DNA of 64,000 bases. Origin: Chryseobacterium sp. CH21 (GTDB lineage Bacteria > Bacteroidota > Bacteroidia > Flavobacteriales > Weeksellaceae). Each line of letters begins with the position of its first letter. Positions within the stretch are counted from its first letter, which is position 1. Under the pieces are notes generated by a model that was not told the origin of the DNA, made no database searches, and worked only from the letters and a program-made list of their open reading frames with translations. Positions 55,595 to 64,000 of this stretch are shown here, in pieces. The translations under genes and the position numbers were made by a program. The stretch spans positions 1 to 64,000 of the forward strand of contig NZ_QICI01000010.1 in NCBI RefSeq assembly GCF_004119445.1, in the 5' to 3' direction.

Positions 55595-56033
55595 TGAAAA
55601 AACTTTGTTTTTATTCTATACATAGATAACTTTTCGTTTTTTCTGTAAAATCTATTTGCGGGCTGAGTGGATTATTCTTAATTTTCGACCCCTTCAACTC
55701 CCCACCCAACTGCATTTTCTCTTCTGCTTTCCTAAAACAATATTTATAGAATCAGCCTATTTATGTGGCTTTTATGAAATAATAAATAGGACTGAAATAT
55801 CAAAAATTGATTCCCCTTTCCTCATTACTTCTTCTCGCTTTAATTATTGTTAACATATCTTTTGGGTGTTTTATTGGCTTATTTTCCACAGAAAAAGCTA
55901 GAGTTTTTACCATTTCATCATGATGGTATTAAAGAATTTAACATTAAATTAAAACAGTCCACATTCTATACAAACCTATTTAGAAACAATGATTTAATCT
56001 GTTTTAAAACTCATTCCACAGCTCTGCCGCTGC

Positions 56034-56063
56034 TTGTTTTTTGAGGTTATAATGGTATATTTG
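56034..56063 (+). promoter_or_regulatory. promoter of the PAP2-BlaI-DUF4153 operon
   Basis: TTG (56034-56036), 19 bases, then TATATTTG (56056-56063). Both elements and the spacing fit the Bacteroidota consensus. The ATG at 56080 follows after 16 bases. Confidence 0.7.
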
Positions 56064-56079
56064 ATTTTTAAACTTGATT

Positions 56080-56681
56080 ATGGAAGAAAAGCAGTCTTCA
56101 TTACTACACAAAATTTCAAAAGTCATCTCTGATTTTTTTAATCCACTGGTCTCTCTGATTATTTTTTTGTCTACATGAGCATCAGAGAATACTCTCTTAA
56201 AGATTCCATGCTGTATTTCCTTCCTATCTTATTAATGATCATCATTCCTGTTGTCGTATGGCTGGTATGGAATGTAAAAACAGGAAGGTATACTAATATG
56301 GATGTATCCAACAGGGTTCAAAGAAAGACATTATATATATTTATTGCAGTCTGCGTGATCGCTTATCTTGTTTTTAATTATATCAAAAACGGATATATTG
56401 ATCTGGTTATGCTGTTTATTCTCGTTCTTCTTTTTGCCCTTCAGATCAGCAATCTTTTCATCAAAAGTTCTATGCATACTGCATTCAATGTATTTGTAGC
56501 AGCATTATTTTTTACCCTGAACTGGAAAATGGGTCTGGCATGGCTGGGGATTGCTATTTTAGTGGGAATCACCCGTGTTATTTTAAAAAGACACACCGTA
56601 AAAGAAGTATTTATGGGAGCTGGAATAGCTTTTCTGGTATCTTTTCTCTATCTTTATTGCAATATTCAATTTCAACATTAG
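56080..56681 (+). CDS. PAP2-superfamily membrane protein (frameshifted)
   Basis: An ATG at 56080 opens MEEKQSSLLHKISKVISDFF, which stops at 56177. One missing T in the T7 run 56162-56168 joins it to FVYMSIREYSLKD and a frame with five TM segments up to 56681. The repaired protein has 200 residues. SMHTAF and RVILKRHTVKEVFMG resemble PAP2 motifs 2 and 3, with the His and acidic residue of lipid phosphatases. The first PAP2 motif is weak (VSNRVQR), so activity is uncertain. Confidence 0.78.
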
Positions 56682-56689
56682 AATACTCT

Positions 56690-57187
56690 ATGAAAATAAA
56701 TCATCTTACTGCCGCAGAAGAAAACTTTATGAAGCTGTTTTGGAAAATGGAATCTTTCTATCTGAAGGACGTTATGGAACAGCATCCGGAACCGAAACCC
56801 CACCAGAATACGGTTTCCACTTATTTGAAAATATTAGTTGAAAAAGGCTATCTATCTACCGTAAAAGAAGGAAGAATCTTCAAATATACTGTGCTTGTTC
56901 CTTTGGAAGAGTATAAAAAATTTCTACTGAAAGAGCTTTCACATCAGTTTTTCAATAATTCCGGGAAGGAAATTCTGGAGCTTTTATTAAGTGAAAAATT
57001 AATCTCCCAGGAAGATATGAAAGGCCATTTTGATGTTAAAATCGAAATAAAACCAGCAAAAATTGAAGAACCTAAATTTGAAATTGCTGAAGAAATCCTA
57101 AGTCCGAAAAAGGAAAAGAAAACCAAAGGAAAAGAGAAAGACAAGGACAAGGATAAGGACAAAAAGAAGAAAAAGAAAAAAGATTAA
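56690..57187 (+). CDS. BlaI/MecI-type regulator with Lys-rich tail
   Basis: The ATG at 56690 begins MKINHLTAAEENFMKLFWKM, the opening of a BlaI/CopY winged helix (NTVSTYLKILVEKGYLSTVK). After ~120 residues the protein has an extension that ends in alternating Lys/Asp and finally a run of seven Lys. The DNA there is nearly pure AAG/GAC/AAA, so slippage is likely. No BlaR1-type sensor protease is present. It starts 8 bases after the PAP2 stop and is followed by DUF4153 after 23 bases, so the three form an operon. Confidence 0.82.
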   Translation: MKINHLTAAEENFMKLFWKMESFYLKDVMEQHPEPKPHQNTVSTYLKILVEKGYLSTVKEGRIFKYTVLVPLEEYKKFLLKELSHQFFNNSGKEILELLLSEKLISQEDMKGHFDVKIEIKPAKIEEPKFEIAEEILSPKKEKKTKGKEKDKDKDKDKKKKKKKD

Positions 57188-57210
57188 CCAAAATCTAAAA
57201 ACACCAAATC

Positions 57211-58994
57211 ATGAAAACAAAATTTCAGGAAACTCTAGGCCGGGCCAACGAAGTCATTTTCCGATATCCTATGATTTTGACAATGGCTTTATTAGCTTCT
57301 ATAGGAGCAATATGCATTGCTGAAACAGAACGCAGTGAAATCACCTCTTATATCAAATTTACCATCTGTGCCTGTCTCGGAATTTCATTGATGTTTGCAT
57401 TGAAAATGCTATCCCAAAGAATTGGGAAAGAATTATTATTACAGCTATCCGGAATTATTTTTCTTACAGGTTTTTATTTTATTTTACCGGATAAAAAGAA
57501 TGGCTTTACAGAAGTCTACGCTTATATTATTGCAGTCACAGCCCTTCTCTCTCACTTATTAGTTTCTTTTGTCCCATTTCTGGAGAAAAACAGAGAACTT
57601 AGCTTCTGGCAGTATAACAAAAATCTCTTTGTCAATATCTTCCTCACGGCAGTATTTACAGGAGTCTTGACAGGCGGTGTTGAATTAGCCATCTTAGCTA
57701 TTGATAAACTTTTTGATTTTAACTTCCACGACAGAATTTACAGAGATACATTTTTTGTTCTTGCTATTTTGGGAAGCAGCTTTATTTTCCTTTTATTTAA
57801 TGATAAGGGATTAAATAACCTTGAAAAAGATGGCACCTATCCTGTTGTTTTAAAATTTTTCACTCAGTTTATTTTAATTCCATTACTGCTTATCTATGTA
57901 ACCATTCTTTATTTTTATTCTGTTAAAATAGTAATCAATTGGGAGCTTCCTAGAGGCTGGGTTTCTTACCTTGTTTTGGCTTACAGTGTTGTTGGTATTC
58001 TGGCATTACTTCTCGTACATCCGTTAAAAGAAGAAAATGCAAAATCCTGGGTTAAGGTATTTTCAAAGGCATTCTATTATACCATTGCTCCTTTGATCAT
58101 TTTGCTTTTCACAGCTATTTTCACCAGAATTTTAGAATACGGCTATACAGAACCACGATATTTCGTTCTTCTGCTTGCGTTATGGCTTTTGAGCATTGTC
58201 ATTTATTTTATTTTCAGTAAAAAGGCTACCATAAAGTTTATTCCGATCAGCTTATTTTTATTTGGAACTTTTGCTTTGATTTTTCCTTATTTAAATGCAT
58301 TTAGTGTAGCTAAGAGAAGTCAGCAAAGGCAATTAGTCAAGATTTTAATGATAATCAGCTTATCAGTGCAGGTACAATTAATTTCAACAAAAAAATTACA
58401 GACACTATCCGTAATGAAATTGCTGATAAATTTGAGTTTCTGGCCGAAAGAAAACAGGGAGAGTTTCTATCAACTCTGTTAAATGAAAAAGACAAGGCTG
58501 AATTGACCAATCATATTGCCACTGGAGAGTTTTATAGTGTAAGATATGATATCCAGAACAAGTTCTCGGATGTGAATCTGACCATAAAAAACAGAGCATA
58601 CGAAATGAACAGACTTGTTCTCGTTCCGGAAAAGCAGGTGGTAGAACTTGGAAATTATCAATATTTAATTTCTTTCCACCGTTACAGCAGAGATCCGCAA
58701 AAATTGAATGAAGATCAGTTTGAACTTACAGATGAACTGACTGATAATTCATCATTAAAATTAAGCTTAAACTCTACAGAAGAAGTAGATTTCGGACCAC
58801 AGATCATTAAACTGTTTGAGGAAAATAAAAACAAAACCGGAAATGTAAAAATTCCTGAAATCACTATGGAATCTGATTTAGGCAAATATCATGTTAAACT
58901 TATTTTCAGTGAAATTACACGAGAAAAATATTCTGAACAAGATACTGCCAGTATTTATTACGAAAACGTTTATATTCTGATCAGATTAAAATAA
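57211..58994 (+). CDS. DUF4153 membrane protein (frameshifted)
   Basis: The N-terminal ~390 residues are a hydrophobic region with about ten TM segments, of the DUF4153 type (LAILGSSFIFLLFND, then LARILEYGYTEPRYF-like TEPRYFVLLLALWLLS). The frame stops at 58482; the next frame continues NDNQLISAGTINFNKKITDT and ends at 58994 with a soluble domain. One added A near 58347-58348 gives 594 residues. The molecular role of DUF4153 proteins is not established. It is the last gene of the PAP2-BlaI unit. Confidence 0.8.
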
Positions 58995-59002
58995 TTAATA
59001 AA

Positions 59003-59037
59003 AACAGGCTATCCGATGGATAGCCTGTTTTATTTTT
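59003..59037 (+). terminator. terminator after DUF4153
   Basis: ACAGGCTATCC and GATAGCCTGT form a long stem across a short loop, followed by TTTATTTTT, nine bases after the stop. Confidence 0.85.
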
Positions 59038-59116
59038 ATCTATTGTGAAAATCCTGTATTAAAAGGATTTCCATTATTTAGAAAAAATGATTTTCCTAAA
59101 ATAAATTCCATAAAAA

Positions 59117-59138
59117 AAGCGGCTTAAAAGCCGCTTCA
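59117..59138 (-). terminator. terminator after the RRM gene
   Basis: AAGCGGCTT and AAGCCGCTT pair across AA. On the minus strand T7 follows, just past the stop of the RRM gene. Confidence 0.85.
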
Positions 59139-59143
59139 TATTT

Positions 59144-59506
59144 TTACCAACGGTTTCCTCCGCCGTTACCTCCACGGTTGTTTCCACCACCGTATCCACC
59201 ACCGTTTCCACGGTTGTTTCCGTAACCACCACCTCTGTTGTTGTCAAAGCTTCTTCTTGGCTTTTCTTCTCTAGGCTTAGCTTCAGATACGTTTAAAGTT
59301 TTTCCGTTAAATTCTTTTTGGTTAAGAGCTTCAATAGCTTGCTTTCCTTCTTCATCACCCATCTCTACAAAACCGAAACCTCTGGAACGACCAGTTTCTC
59401 TGTCTGTAACGATTTTAGCTGATGATACGTCACCAAATTCTGCGAATAGATCGTGCAACTCATACTCTTTAGTTGCGTAATTGATGTTTGAAACAAAAAT
59501 GTTCAT
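59144..59506 (-). CDS. glycine-rich RNA-binding protein with one RRM
   Basis: From the ATG at 59506 the 120-residue protein is an RNA-recognition motif (MNIFVSNINYATKEYELHDL with RNP2, and RGFGFVEM as RNP1) followed by a tail of Arg, Asn and Gly repeats ending NRW. This is the bacterial Rbp type, often linked to cold or stress. A TATATTTG box (59586-59593, minus strand) leaves a leader of ~74 bases, long enough for regulation of translation at low temperature. Confidence 0.9.
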   Translation of the reverse strand: MNIFVSNINYATKEYELHDLFAEFGDVSSAKIVTDRETGRSRGFGFVEMGDEEGKQAIEALNQKEFNGKTLNVSEAKPREEKPRRSFDNNRGGGYGNNRGNGGGYGGGNNRGGNGGGNRW

Positions 59507-59873
59507 TTTAAAATAAATTAAAAAATTAATAAAAATTTGGTATATAAAAGAAAAACAACATAAATTAATGAACAAATATTGATTCCAAATATAAACGTAT
59601 GCAAGATACAATTAAAAATTTCAAATCAAAGCTTTTTTTAAATATTTCTCACATTATGTTGAATCCAAATACCCAAATGGGAAACAAAAACAACAAAACA
59701 CACTGATTATCAGCAAATTAAATACTAAAATATTTTATCATAAAATTAGTTAAAAATTAACAACAAAACCCAAGTCTAACCATTCACAATCAAGCCAATA
59801 AGATTGAAAATGTTATCATTACGATCTTGCTTACGCTCCTATTCTTTACTAAATATTAAATTCCATTCAAAGT
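59507..59873. other. intergenic stretch upstream of the RRM and DUF6157 genes
   Basis: The leader and promoter of the RRM gene lie at 59507-59593. The rest is AT-rich and contains no recognisable gene. The promoter of the DUF6157 gene was not found with confidence. Confidence 0.5.
59586..59593 (-). promoter_or_regulatory. -7 box of the RRM gene, long leader
   Basis: CAAATATA on the plus strand reads TATATTTG, an exact TAnnTTTG match. It implies a 5' leader of about 70-75 bases, unlike the short leaders of other genes here. Confidence 0.5.
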
Positions 59874-60287
59874 ATGAAACTGCACACCACAAATTATACC
59901 AACACACTCATTGAAATCGCCGAGGACTCTCCTGTTGCTCAGGCACAGATTCCTCCTGAAAAAAAAGAAAAAACACTGGCTAATCTTCAATATGAGAAAC
60001 TTATAAAAAGTCCTTACACGTATTCTTCAGACGATATTGTTTTTGAGTGTTATGCTATTAAAAATGATATTTCAGAAAATGAAAAGCAGGAAGAAAGAGA
60101 AAAATTCTTTTCCAAAGGACAACCTTGCCTTCGCTGCTCTCCCTTAGCTAAGAAATACGGATTCGGAATTCATCATAATTCAGAAGGAAAAGTTGCTTTA
60201 TTTCCTATGGAGAGCGAAGAATATCAGATGTTAATAAATGACAGTTCCATTACGAAAACCAAAGCAATGCGTTCTAAAAGAAAATGA
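59874..60287 (+). CDS. DUF6157 family protein
   Basis: This 137-residue soluble protein starts KLHTTNYTNTLIEIAEDSPV, the characteristic opening of DUF6157. KKEKTLANLQYEKL follows, then a CLRCSPLAKKYGFGIHHNSEGK block with a CxxC pair. The family is widespread in bacteria with no established function. It is monocistronic as far as can be seen. Confidence 0.78.
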   Translation: MKLHTTNYTNTLIEIAEDSPVAQAQIPPEKKEKTLANLQYEKLIKSPYTYSSDDIVFECYAIKNDISENEKQEEREKFFSKGQPCLRCSPLAKKYGFGIHHNSEGKVALFPMESEEYQMLINDSSITKTKAMRSKRK

Positions 60288-60332
60288 TTGAGAAAATGAA
60301 TGATTCTTTTCAGATCAATAAATATGATTCTT

Positions 60333-60363
60333 TTGAAAACATCAGCTTTTAACACTAAATTTG
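60333..60363 (+). promoter_or_regulatory. promoter of the thioesterase-AraC operon
   Basis: TTG (60333-60335), 20 bases, TAAATTTG (60356-60363). It supports the thioesterase start at 60385 rather than upstream start codons. Confidence 0.7.
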
Positions 60364-60384
60364 TACTGCAAATTATTAAAAAAT

Positions 60385-60780
60385 ATGAACTACCATACCA
60401 GAAAATGGGTAAAACCCGAAGACTTAAATCCTAACCACTCACTTTTCGGAGGAAGACTCCTTCAATGGATAGATGAGGAAGCAGCACTCTATGCCATTAT
60501 TCAGCTGGAAAATACAAAAGTGGTCACCAAATTTATCTCTGAAATTAATTTTGTCAGTTCCGCCAAACAGGGAGATATTATAGAAATAGGAATTGAGGCT
60601 TCTCATTTCGGATCCTCCTCTATTACGTTAAGATGTGATGTGAGAAACAAAATGACCCATCAAACTATTATTACGGTAGAAAAAATTGTCATGGTAAACC
60701 TTGATGCAGATGGTAATCCCGCTCCTCACGGCAAAACCCAGATTGAATTCGTAAAAGACAGGTTAAGCAACGGCCTATGA
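60385..60780 (+). CDS. acyl-CoA thioesterase, hotdog fold
   Basis: The ATG at 60385 (MNYHTRKWVKPEDLNPNHSL) gives 131 residues. The hotdog region with NHSLFGGRLLQWIDEEAALY has the catalytic Asn/Asp area of YciA-like acyl-CoA thioesterases. Its stop overlaps the next gene's start by 4 bases (ATGA). The specificity for acyl chain length cannot be told. Confidence 0.85.
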   Translation: MNYHTRKWVKPEDLNPNHSLFGGRLLQWIDEEAALYAIIQLENTKVVTKFISEINFVSSAKQGDIIEIGIEASHFGSSSITLRCDVRNKMTHQTIITVEKIVMVNLDADGNPAPHGKTQIEFVKDRLSNGL

Positions 60781-61337
60781 AAATCTTTATAAAGAACATG
60801 GTCTGCAACAGATGTATTGCTGCGGTAGAGAATATCTTCCGCAATGCAGATGTAGAAATAAGTACAGTCTCATTGGGTGAAATAGAAACTGAAACTGAAA
60901 TTTCTCCAGAGAAAATGCAGATCATAGAAAAAGAACTGCTAAATACAGGCTTTGAAAGGATCATGGATTCTGCCCATCAGATTGTAGAAAAAATCAAAAA
61001 CCTGATCATCCTAAAAATAAGCGATCTCGATATTTCAGAAGATTTTTTACTATCAGAATTTTTAAGTTCGAAAATTCATAAGGATTACAGCTCGCTTTCA
61101 AAAACATTTTCACAAAACGAAAACATTACATTAGAGCAATTCTTCATTCTTCAGAAAATTGAAAAAGTAAAAGAACTTCTTCTCTATAACGAATTCAACC
61201 TTACTGAAATTGCAGGAAAGCTTGGCTATAAAAGTGTACAGCATCTCTCTTCCCAATTCCGAAATGTAACCGGGTTCACTCCTACTGAATTCAAAAAGCT
61301 TAAAGAGCACAACCGAAAATCGCTCGATAATCTATAA
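60777..61337 (+). CDS. AraC-type regulator with an N-terminal HMA-like domain
   Basis: This 186-residue protein has an N-terminal HMA-like fold with the metal motif MVCNRC (residues 8-13), followed by an AraC double helix-turn-helix (FNLTEIAGKLGYKSVQHLSSQF, then RNVTGFTPTEFKKL). It lacks a cupin sensor, so the HMA part is probably the sensor. The gene is coupled to the thioesterase and lies 199 bases ahead of the metal P-type ATPase. This placement makes it a good candidate for its regulator. Confidence 0.85.
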   Translation: MKIFIKNMVCNRCIAAVENIFRNADVEISTVSLGEIETETEISPEKMQIIEKELLNTGFERIMDSAHQIVEKIKNLIILKISDLDISEDFLLSEFLSSKIHKDYSSLSKTFSQNENITLEQFFILQKIEKVKELLLYNEFNLTEIAGKLGYKSVQHLSSQFRNVTGFTPTEFKKLKEHNRKSLDNL

Positions 61338-61446
61338 GTTTGAGGGTTTGAGAGTAAAAGAGTTGAATATTCCTATTTCACTTACAAACGCTCAAACCCT
61401 ACAACTCTCCCACTCTAACACTCTCCCACTCTCCAACCCTAAAACT
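61338..61446. repeat. low-complexity inverted repeat, dispersed family C
   Basis: A left part with GTTTGAGGGTTTGAGAG and GAGTTG faces a right part with CAACTC and CTCAAACCCT. ACTCTCCCACTCT occurs twice, at 61404-61416 and 61420-61432, 16 bases apart. A related short piece lies near 6270-6292 (CACTCTAAAACACTCCCC). Confidence 0.5.
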
Positions 61447-61535
61447 CACACTAGCCTAATTTTATAACTATTATCCTTAAATTTATAACAACCTTAGTTT
61501 TCCATTTTGGAAATTTGTACTATAAATTTAAAATC

Positions 61536-64000
61536 ATGGAACAACAGTATAAAATACTCGGAATGACGTGTTCCGGCTGCCAGAAAAAATATCCAACCAA
61601 CTGAACAGTGTTGATGGTGTTAAAGCCGATGTAAATCTGGAAAACAATACCGCAACCATTTCTTCTGATCATGGAGTAAAGCTTTCAGTTTTAAATGATG
61701 CTTTGGCAGAAATAGGAACATACAGACTAGAAGATCCCAATGCTCCTGAGACAGCTTTTGTAAAACCTCAGGATCGTGTATCTCCATCTTCGGTATACTA
61801 TTGTCCAATGGAATGTGAAGGAGATAAAGTATATTTCAAACAGGGAGAAAGATGCCCTGTCTGCAAAATGTACCTGGTTCCTATTGAAGAGAAACTTGCC
61901 AAAGACCCCAATCATAAACCTGTCTATTCATCAACCAATCTTCCTGAAAACTTTAAAGATAGTATCGGAAAACACTATTGTCCTATGTTTTGTGAGGGTG
62001 ATAAAGTGTACGATCAAAAAGGGGAATGTCCGGTCTGCCATATGGATTTGGAACCGATCACTGAGGAACTTGCACAAAAAGCAGCTTCACACCAACATAA
62101 TTCCCATTCTCACTCTCACCATCATCATGATCATGACCATCATAGCCACAATCATGAAGCTCCTAAAGTAACTGATGAAATGGCAGGCAGATATTATTGC
62201 CCCATGTATTGTGAAGGTGACAAAACCTACGATTCTAATGTAGGATGCCCTGTCTGTGGGATGGATCTTGTAAAATATCCGGAAAAGAAAACCGCAAAAT
62301 ACACCTGTCCGATGCACCCGGAAATCATTCGTGATGAACCTGGAGACTGCCCGATTTGTGGAATGGATCTCGTAAGAATGCCAGACAATAATGATGATGA
62401 AGAGGATGAAACCTACAACCTATTAAAAAGAAAATTCATTACTTCATTAGCATTTACGATTCCGGTTTTTATTCTTTCAATGGGTGGAATGTTTATCAAT
62501 TTCCCTTTCTCACATCAGGTTCAGGGGTTTATTGAACTTGCTTTAACACTTCCGGTTCTATTTTATTCAGGCTGGTTTCTGTTAAAAAGAGGTTGGGTTT
62601 CCTTCAAAACATGGAATCTCAACATGTTCAGCCTTATTGCCTTGGGTGTAGCAGCAGCATTTATTTTCAGTATTGTGGCTTTAATTTTCCCAGACATTAT
62701 TCCCCATGAAATTCGGGGTCATAATCATGAAATTCCGTTGTATTTTGAAGCGGTCTGTGTGATTTTAACCCTTGTTATTTTAGGCCAGCTGATGGAAGCT
62801 GCAGCTCATAAAAAAACAGGGAACGCCATCAAAGAGCTCATGAATCTTTCTCCGGATGAAGCCAATCTTATGGTAAACGGTGAAGAAAAGAAAGTTCTGC
62901 TTTCTCAGGTGAAAATAGGTGATTTATTGAAAGTAAAACCCGGCGAAAAAATTCCGGTAGACGGAAAAATCATTGAAGGTAATTCTATCGTTGATGAAAG
63001 TATGATCACGGGAGAACCCGTTCCTGTAGAAAAAAATATTGACGATAAGGTATCTTCCGGAACCATAAACGGCAACCAGGTATTCATCATGAAAGCTGAA
63101 AAAGTAGGTGATGAAACCCTGCTTTCACAGATTATCAAGATGGTGAATGAAGCCAGCCGCAGCAAAGCCCCTATCCAGAAGCTTACAGATAAAGTTTCAA
63201 AAGTTTTTGTTCCCGTGGTTATTCTTATCGCAGTACTTACTTTTATTCTGTGGCAGTTTTTCGGGCCGGAAGGAAAAAGAAGTTTATTTGCTTTCGTGAA
63301 TGCTGTAGCAGTTTTAATTGTAGCTTGCCCATGTGCGCTTGGTCTTGCCACTCCTATGTCTTTAATGGTAGGAATAGGAAAAGGAGCTAAAAACGGTATC
63401 CTGATCAAAAACGCTGAAGCTCTTGAGCAAATGAATAAAGTAAATGTTCTGATCACTGATAAAACAGGAACTTTAACGGAAGGAAAACCTTCTGTTGAAT
63501 ATATTGAAACAGTAAATGGAGATCAGAATCAGATTTTAAAACTGGCTTTTTCTTTGAATCAAAACTCTGAACATCCGCTTTCCAATGCCGTTATAAAAAG
63601 AGCAAAGGAAGCGAATATAACGGCTGAAAAAGTAGATCAGTTTGAAAACATTTCAGGTAAAGGTGTGAAAGGAAATATCAACGGTAAGACAGCATACCTG
63701 GGAAATGAAAATCTTCTGACCTCACATCAGATTTCCATTCCGGAAAACCTGAAACAAAAAGCGGTAGAAGTACAATCAAAGGCGCACACCATTTCTTACA
63801 TCGCACAGGATCAGCAAGTGCTTGGATTTATAAGCTTTACAGATAAAATCAAGGAAAGTTCTAAAAAAGCAGTGAAGCAGCTCATGAGCGAAGGAATTGA
63901 TGTCATCATGATGACGGGAGACAATGAACATACCGCAAAAGCTGTCGCTGATGAATTAGGTATCAAACATTTCAAAGCCAACTGTCTTCCTGAAGATAAA
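61536..64000 (+). CDS. heavy-metal P-type ATPase, copper type (frameshifted, cut by window edge)
   Basis: An HMA domain with GMTCSGC opens the protein. The A6 run 61584-61589 has lost one base; repairing it joins [20 protein letters not shown]. Four CPM...CPVC modules follow, with a His-rich stretch between the second and third, where about eighteen His fall in ~25 residues. The P1B ATPase then shows the ion-binding CPC in [12 protein letters not shown] near residue 598, the phosphorylation site DKTGTLT near 641, SEHPLS and TGDN. CPC with this layout fits Cu+ export, though Cu/Ag/other cannot be told apart. The 3' end lies outside the window. Confidence 0.92.

Larger units (their letters stand above)
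55550..56079. other. intergenic stretch between pdhA and the PAP2 gene
   Basis: It holds the divergent promoters of pdhA (TAATTTTG at 55587-55594, minus strand) and the PAP2 gene (56034-56063, plus strand). A frame at 55847-56044 starts with TTG and has no protein-like pattern. The remaining ~400 bases show nothing I can support. Confidence 0.5.

Noticed and set aside
55847..56044. 65-residue frame in the pdhA-PAP2 gap
   Set aside because: It begins with TTG, has no promoter or RBS that fits, and overlaps the region of the PAP2 promoter.
56944..57162. Minus-strand frame rich in Ser, Phe and Leu opposite the BlaI tail
   Set aside because: It is the antisense of the Lys/Asp repeat and has no independent sign of being a gene.
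61776..62171. 131-residue frame within the P-type ATPase
   Set aside because: It is an out-of-frame reading of the CPM modules and the His-rich segment; its repeats are a mirror of those modules.
1..64000. tRNA, rRNA, CRISPR arrays, prophage
   Set aside because: I saw no cloverleaf, ribosomal stretch, regular spaced repeat array or phage gene cluster. A covariance-model scan would be needed to exclude small RNAs.

Overview
The window looks like a chromosomal piece of a Flavobacteriia genome, most probably Chryseobacterium or a close Weeksellaceae relative. The evidence is low GC, proteins with type IX secretion (T9SS) C-terminal sorting domains, GEVED and DUF4861 proteins, a TonB receptor, and promoters of the Bacteroidota type (TTG, 19-21 bases, TAnnTTTG). 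No rRNA, tRNA or CRISPR array was recognised.

Layout. 1-219 is the end of an IS110-type transposase. 416-7479 is a pectin-degradation locus: an esterase, a CE8 pectinesterase, a CE12 rhamnogalacturonan acetylesterase, a cupin, PL1 and PL10 pectate lyases, and DUF4861. 7700-13977 is a small Cys/His exported protein, a siderophore-type TonB receptor, two DUF3526 ABC permeases and their ATPase. 14064-29139 is a mosaic of photolyase, AraC and MarR regulators, an esterase/quinone-reductase pair, exported proteins of unknown function, an MFS transporter, a T9SS cargo protein, an SDR and a SNF2 helicase. 29172-35890 is a type I restriction-modification system (hsdM-hsdS-hsdR) followed by a YgjP-like metallopeptidase. 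36303-43062 holds a GEVED/T9SS protein, a thiolase with two TetR-type operator palindromes, endonuclease V, a GNAT-VOC protein, an M28 peptidase and an aminotransferase. 43148-46829 has a membrane pyrophosphatase fused to an OmpA domain, next to a soluble pyrophosphatase. 46847-51858 holds envelope-type genes, radC and an L,D-transpeptidase. 51875-55549 is lolD and two pyruvate dehydrogenase genes. 56080-61337 has PAP2, BlaI-like, DUF4153, an RRM protein, DUF6157, a thioesterase and a metal-sensor-like AraC protein. The right edge is a heavy-metal P-type ATPase with an unusually long metal-binding N-terminus.

The main caution is that at least fourteen genes are each broken by one missing base, nearly always in a homopolymer. 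Restoring one base rebuilds a full-length protein every time, and the set includes genes expected to be essential (lolD, PDH E2). This points to homopolymer deletion errors in the assembly rather than real pseudogenes. I annotated these as whole genes and give the break position.

The most interesting biology is the pyrophosphatase-OmpA fusion, the TonB/DUF3526-ABC locus, the P-type ATPase with four CxxC metal-binding modules and a His-rich segment, the operator sites that assign regulons to nearby regulators, and several families of dispersed imperfect inverted repeats between genes.
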